Below are positions 63,197 through 64,000 of a stretch of DNA of 64,000 nucleotides, piece after piece. The stretch covers positions 315,001 to 379,000 of the forward strand of contig JAHHEN010000002.1 of NCBI GenBank assembly GCA_018982785.1, in the 5' to 3' direction. This DNA is from Enterococcus innesii (GTDB taxonomy: Bacteria; Bacillota; Bacilli; Lactobacillales; Enterococcaceae). The stretch's first letter is position 1. Every line of letters starts with the position of its first letter. Under the pieces are notes generated by a model. The model was not told the origin of the DNA and ran no database searches. It saw nothing but the letters and a program-made list of their open reading frames with translations. Both the position numbers and the translations under genes were made by a program.

Positions 63197-63207
63197 CATG
63201 CTGGCGG
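63197..63207. repeat. 11-base inverted copy of the 13-mer near the right arm sites
   Basis: CATGCTGGCGG is the inverse of CCGCCAGCATG found at 24018-24030 and 27135-27147. It ends one base before the right arm-site repeats. Confidence 0.55.
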
Positions 63208-63208
63208 A

Positions 63209-63230
63209 TTGACTACCCCTTGACTACCCC
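63209..63230. repeat. tandem integrase arm-type sites, right end
   Basis: TTGACTACCCC twice in direct succession, matching the pair at 22805-22828. Confidence 0.75.
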
Positions 63231-63333
63231 GAAAAGAAAACAAGGGAATTTATAGAGTATATTGCAATACTAAAAAAGCTGAATTTAAGCTAAGTGAGAA
63301 ATACTAGACCTTATTAAAAAATTCAAAGATATG

Positions 63334-63375
63334 AAATACGGTCTCAAAGACACAAACGCTGCAGAATAAGACAAA
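63334..63375 (+). repeat. attR: 42-bp attachment-site core
   Basis: Matches attL except for two adjacent bases (63353-63354). It contains the displaced end of rpmE2: read in frame it encodes KYGLKDTNAAE and a stop. Confidence 0.93.
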
Positions 63376-63860
63376 TAACTGCAAATGTTGTTTCGGCAAC
63401 ATTTCTGAGGTTTCCCTTTTACGAGGGAAACCTTTTTTGTTTTTATAGGTAATAGACACGCAACTGCTAAAGCGAAAGAAACCATTCAGAATCTGTTACA
63501 AGTAAAGTAAGAGGACTCAATAGATCAGTAAGACAAGAATGTGGAAATTAGCACTATAACGAATCCTATCTAAAAATTTTCTTAAATGAAGCAGTGATCA
63601 AGAGTGATTTGATTTAACCTTCGATTGTTATTGAATATTCAAGCTTCAATTGACTTTTAGCTTAAATAAAATTGTCATTAAATCAATAATATCTCTTTAT
63701 AAGCTTCTTATTTTGACTTATTTCATCGAATTCAAACGATTTTTTAAGAATAAGTAGATTTTTCCTCTCTTAAGAACCAGTTTTATTCTACATAATCAAA
63801 GACCACTTACTAGCTAAGCTTTAACTAATCACATCCAAAACAATCAAGAAAGGAAGAGAC
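63376..63860. other. chromosomal intergenic region right of attR
   Basis: It begins with a hairpin AAATGTTG/CAACATTT (63383-63403) and the original rpmE2 terminator AGGTTTCCC/GGGAAACCT followed by T6 (63407-63438). The remaining 420 bp are AT-rich with no gene. TTGACT at about 63650 could be part of a promoter for the next gene, without a clear -10 partner. Confidence 0.6.
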
Positions 63861-64000
63861 ATGATTTCATTTAAGAAAAAGAAGGAAGTTATTAATTTAC
63901 CAGAACTAAGCAACTTTAATGAACGTACATACCCGAAAAAATTGAAAAAGATTGTGGCTCAATTAGAAACCTGTAAATCGGAGGATTTGAATTATATTGC
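63861..64000 (+). CDS. start of a chromosomal gene, unknown (cut by window end)
   Basis: AAAGGAAGAG precedes ATG 63861, which opens MISFKKKKEVINLPELSNF and stays open for 46 codons to the end of the window. The start is basic and lacks a signal peptide. Too little is visible to assign a family. Confidence 0.65.
   Translation, partial: MISFKKKKEVINLPELSNFNERTYPKKLKKIVAQLETCKSEDLNYI

Larger units (their letters stand above)
22694..63375. mobile_element. integrated siphovirus prophage, about 40.7 kb
   Basis: The element runs from attL to attR and carries the full set of a temperate long-tailed phage: tyrosine integrase, repressor/Cro switch, replication genes, late regulator, HNH-cos-terminase, HK97-type portal/protease/capsid, connectors, tail tube, chaperone, tape measure, Dit/Tal/tip proteins, holin and lysins, then accessory genes by attR. 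All functional modules are present. Whether it is inducible is uncertain, since capsid, one endolysin and the resolvase are disrupted as written. The order matches other enterococcal, lactococcal and listerial Siphoviridae. Confidence 0.97.

Noticed and set aside
22694-63375. CRISPR array
   Set aside because: Repeats found are att cores, arm sites, operators and hairpins; none form regularly spaced repeat-spacer units.
63285-63485. Leftward 66-codon frame across attR
   Set aside because: It spans the att core and the rpmE2 terminator and has no ribosome site.

Overview
The window looks like Enterococcus chromosomal DNA (low-GC Firmicute, strong GGAGG ribosome sites, enterococcal fba, murA2-rho-rpmE2 order) carrying one integrated siphovirus prophage. 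The species cannot be fixed from sequence reading alone; possession of a histidine-degradation cluster points away from the best-known species, which is inference. Layout: (1) 1-1437, end of a small lipoprotein gene and class II fructose-bisphosphate aldolase. (2) 1703-16839, a histidine utilisation (hut) locus: hutU on the minus strand; hutI, a large BTAD/P-loop/TPR-type regulator, glutamate formiminotransferase, formiminotetrahydrofolate cyclodeaminase, formate-THF ligase, an APC permease, hutH, a formate/nitrite-type channel, then a THF riboswitch and a folate ECF S-component (FolT). Together they import histidine, convert it to glutamate, pass the formimino carbon to tetrahydrofolate, regain ATP by running formate-THF ligase backwards and export the formate; the riboswitch ties folate uptake to cofactor supply. 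(3) 17304-19567, a two-gene ABC exporter; 19809-22729, murA2, rho, rpmE2. (4) 22694-63375, a prophage of about 40.7 kb inserted in the 3' end of rpmE2, bounded by a 42-bp att repeat with two central mismatches and tandem integrase arm sites at both ends. Its order is integrase, lysogeny module (PH-domain protein, lipoprotein, ImmA-like protease, repressor), divergent operator region, Cro-like and Xis-like genes, early genes with an HUH replication initiator and a RecU-type resolvase, late regulator, HNH/cos/terminase, portal, protease, capsid, connectors, tail tube, tail chaperone, tape measure, Dit, Tal, collagen-repeat tip protein, holins and two lysins, and then an accessory region next to attR. 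(5) 63376-64000, the original rpmE2 terminator, an intergenic stretch and the start of another gene. The most notable features are: a Panacea (SocA-like) gene followed by a coiled-coil/transmembrane gene, a candidate toxin-antitoxin or defence pair; a three-gene leftward cassette with a LexA (GAAC-N4-GTTC) box inside its promoter; a tail-tube gene extended through a CCC-TAA +1 frameshift site and apparently a second +1 site; a Tal protein fused to a calcineurin-type phosphoesterase; and two leftward accessory genes sharing a promoter whose upstream read-through RNA would mask the ribosome site. A caution covers the whole window: at least ten conserved genes, chromosomal and phage, are broken by one apparent missing base, at least half of them at A6/T6 runs where seven are needed. 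This looks like homopolymer sequencing or assembly error, so the genes marked broken may well be intact in the organism.
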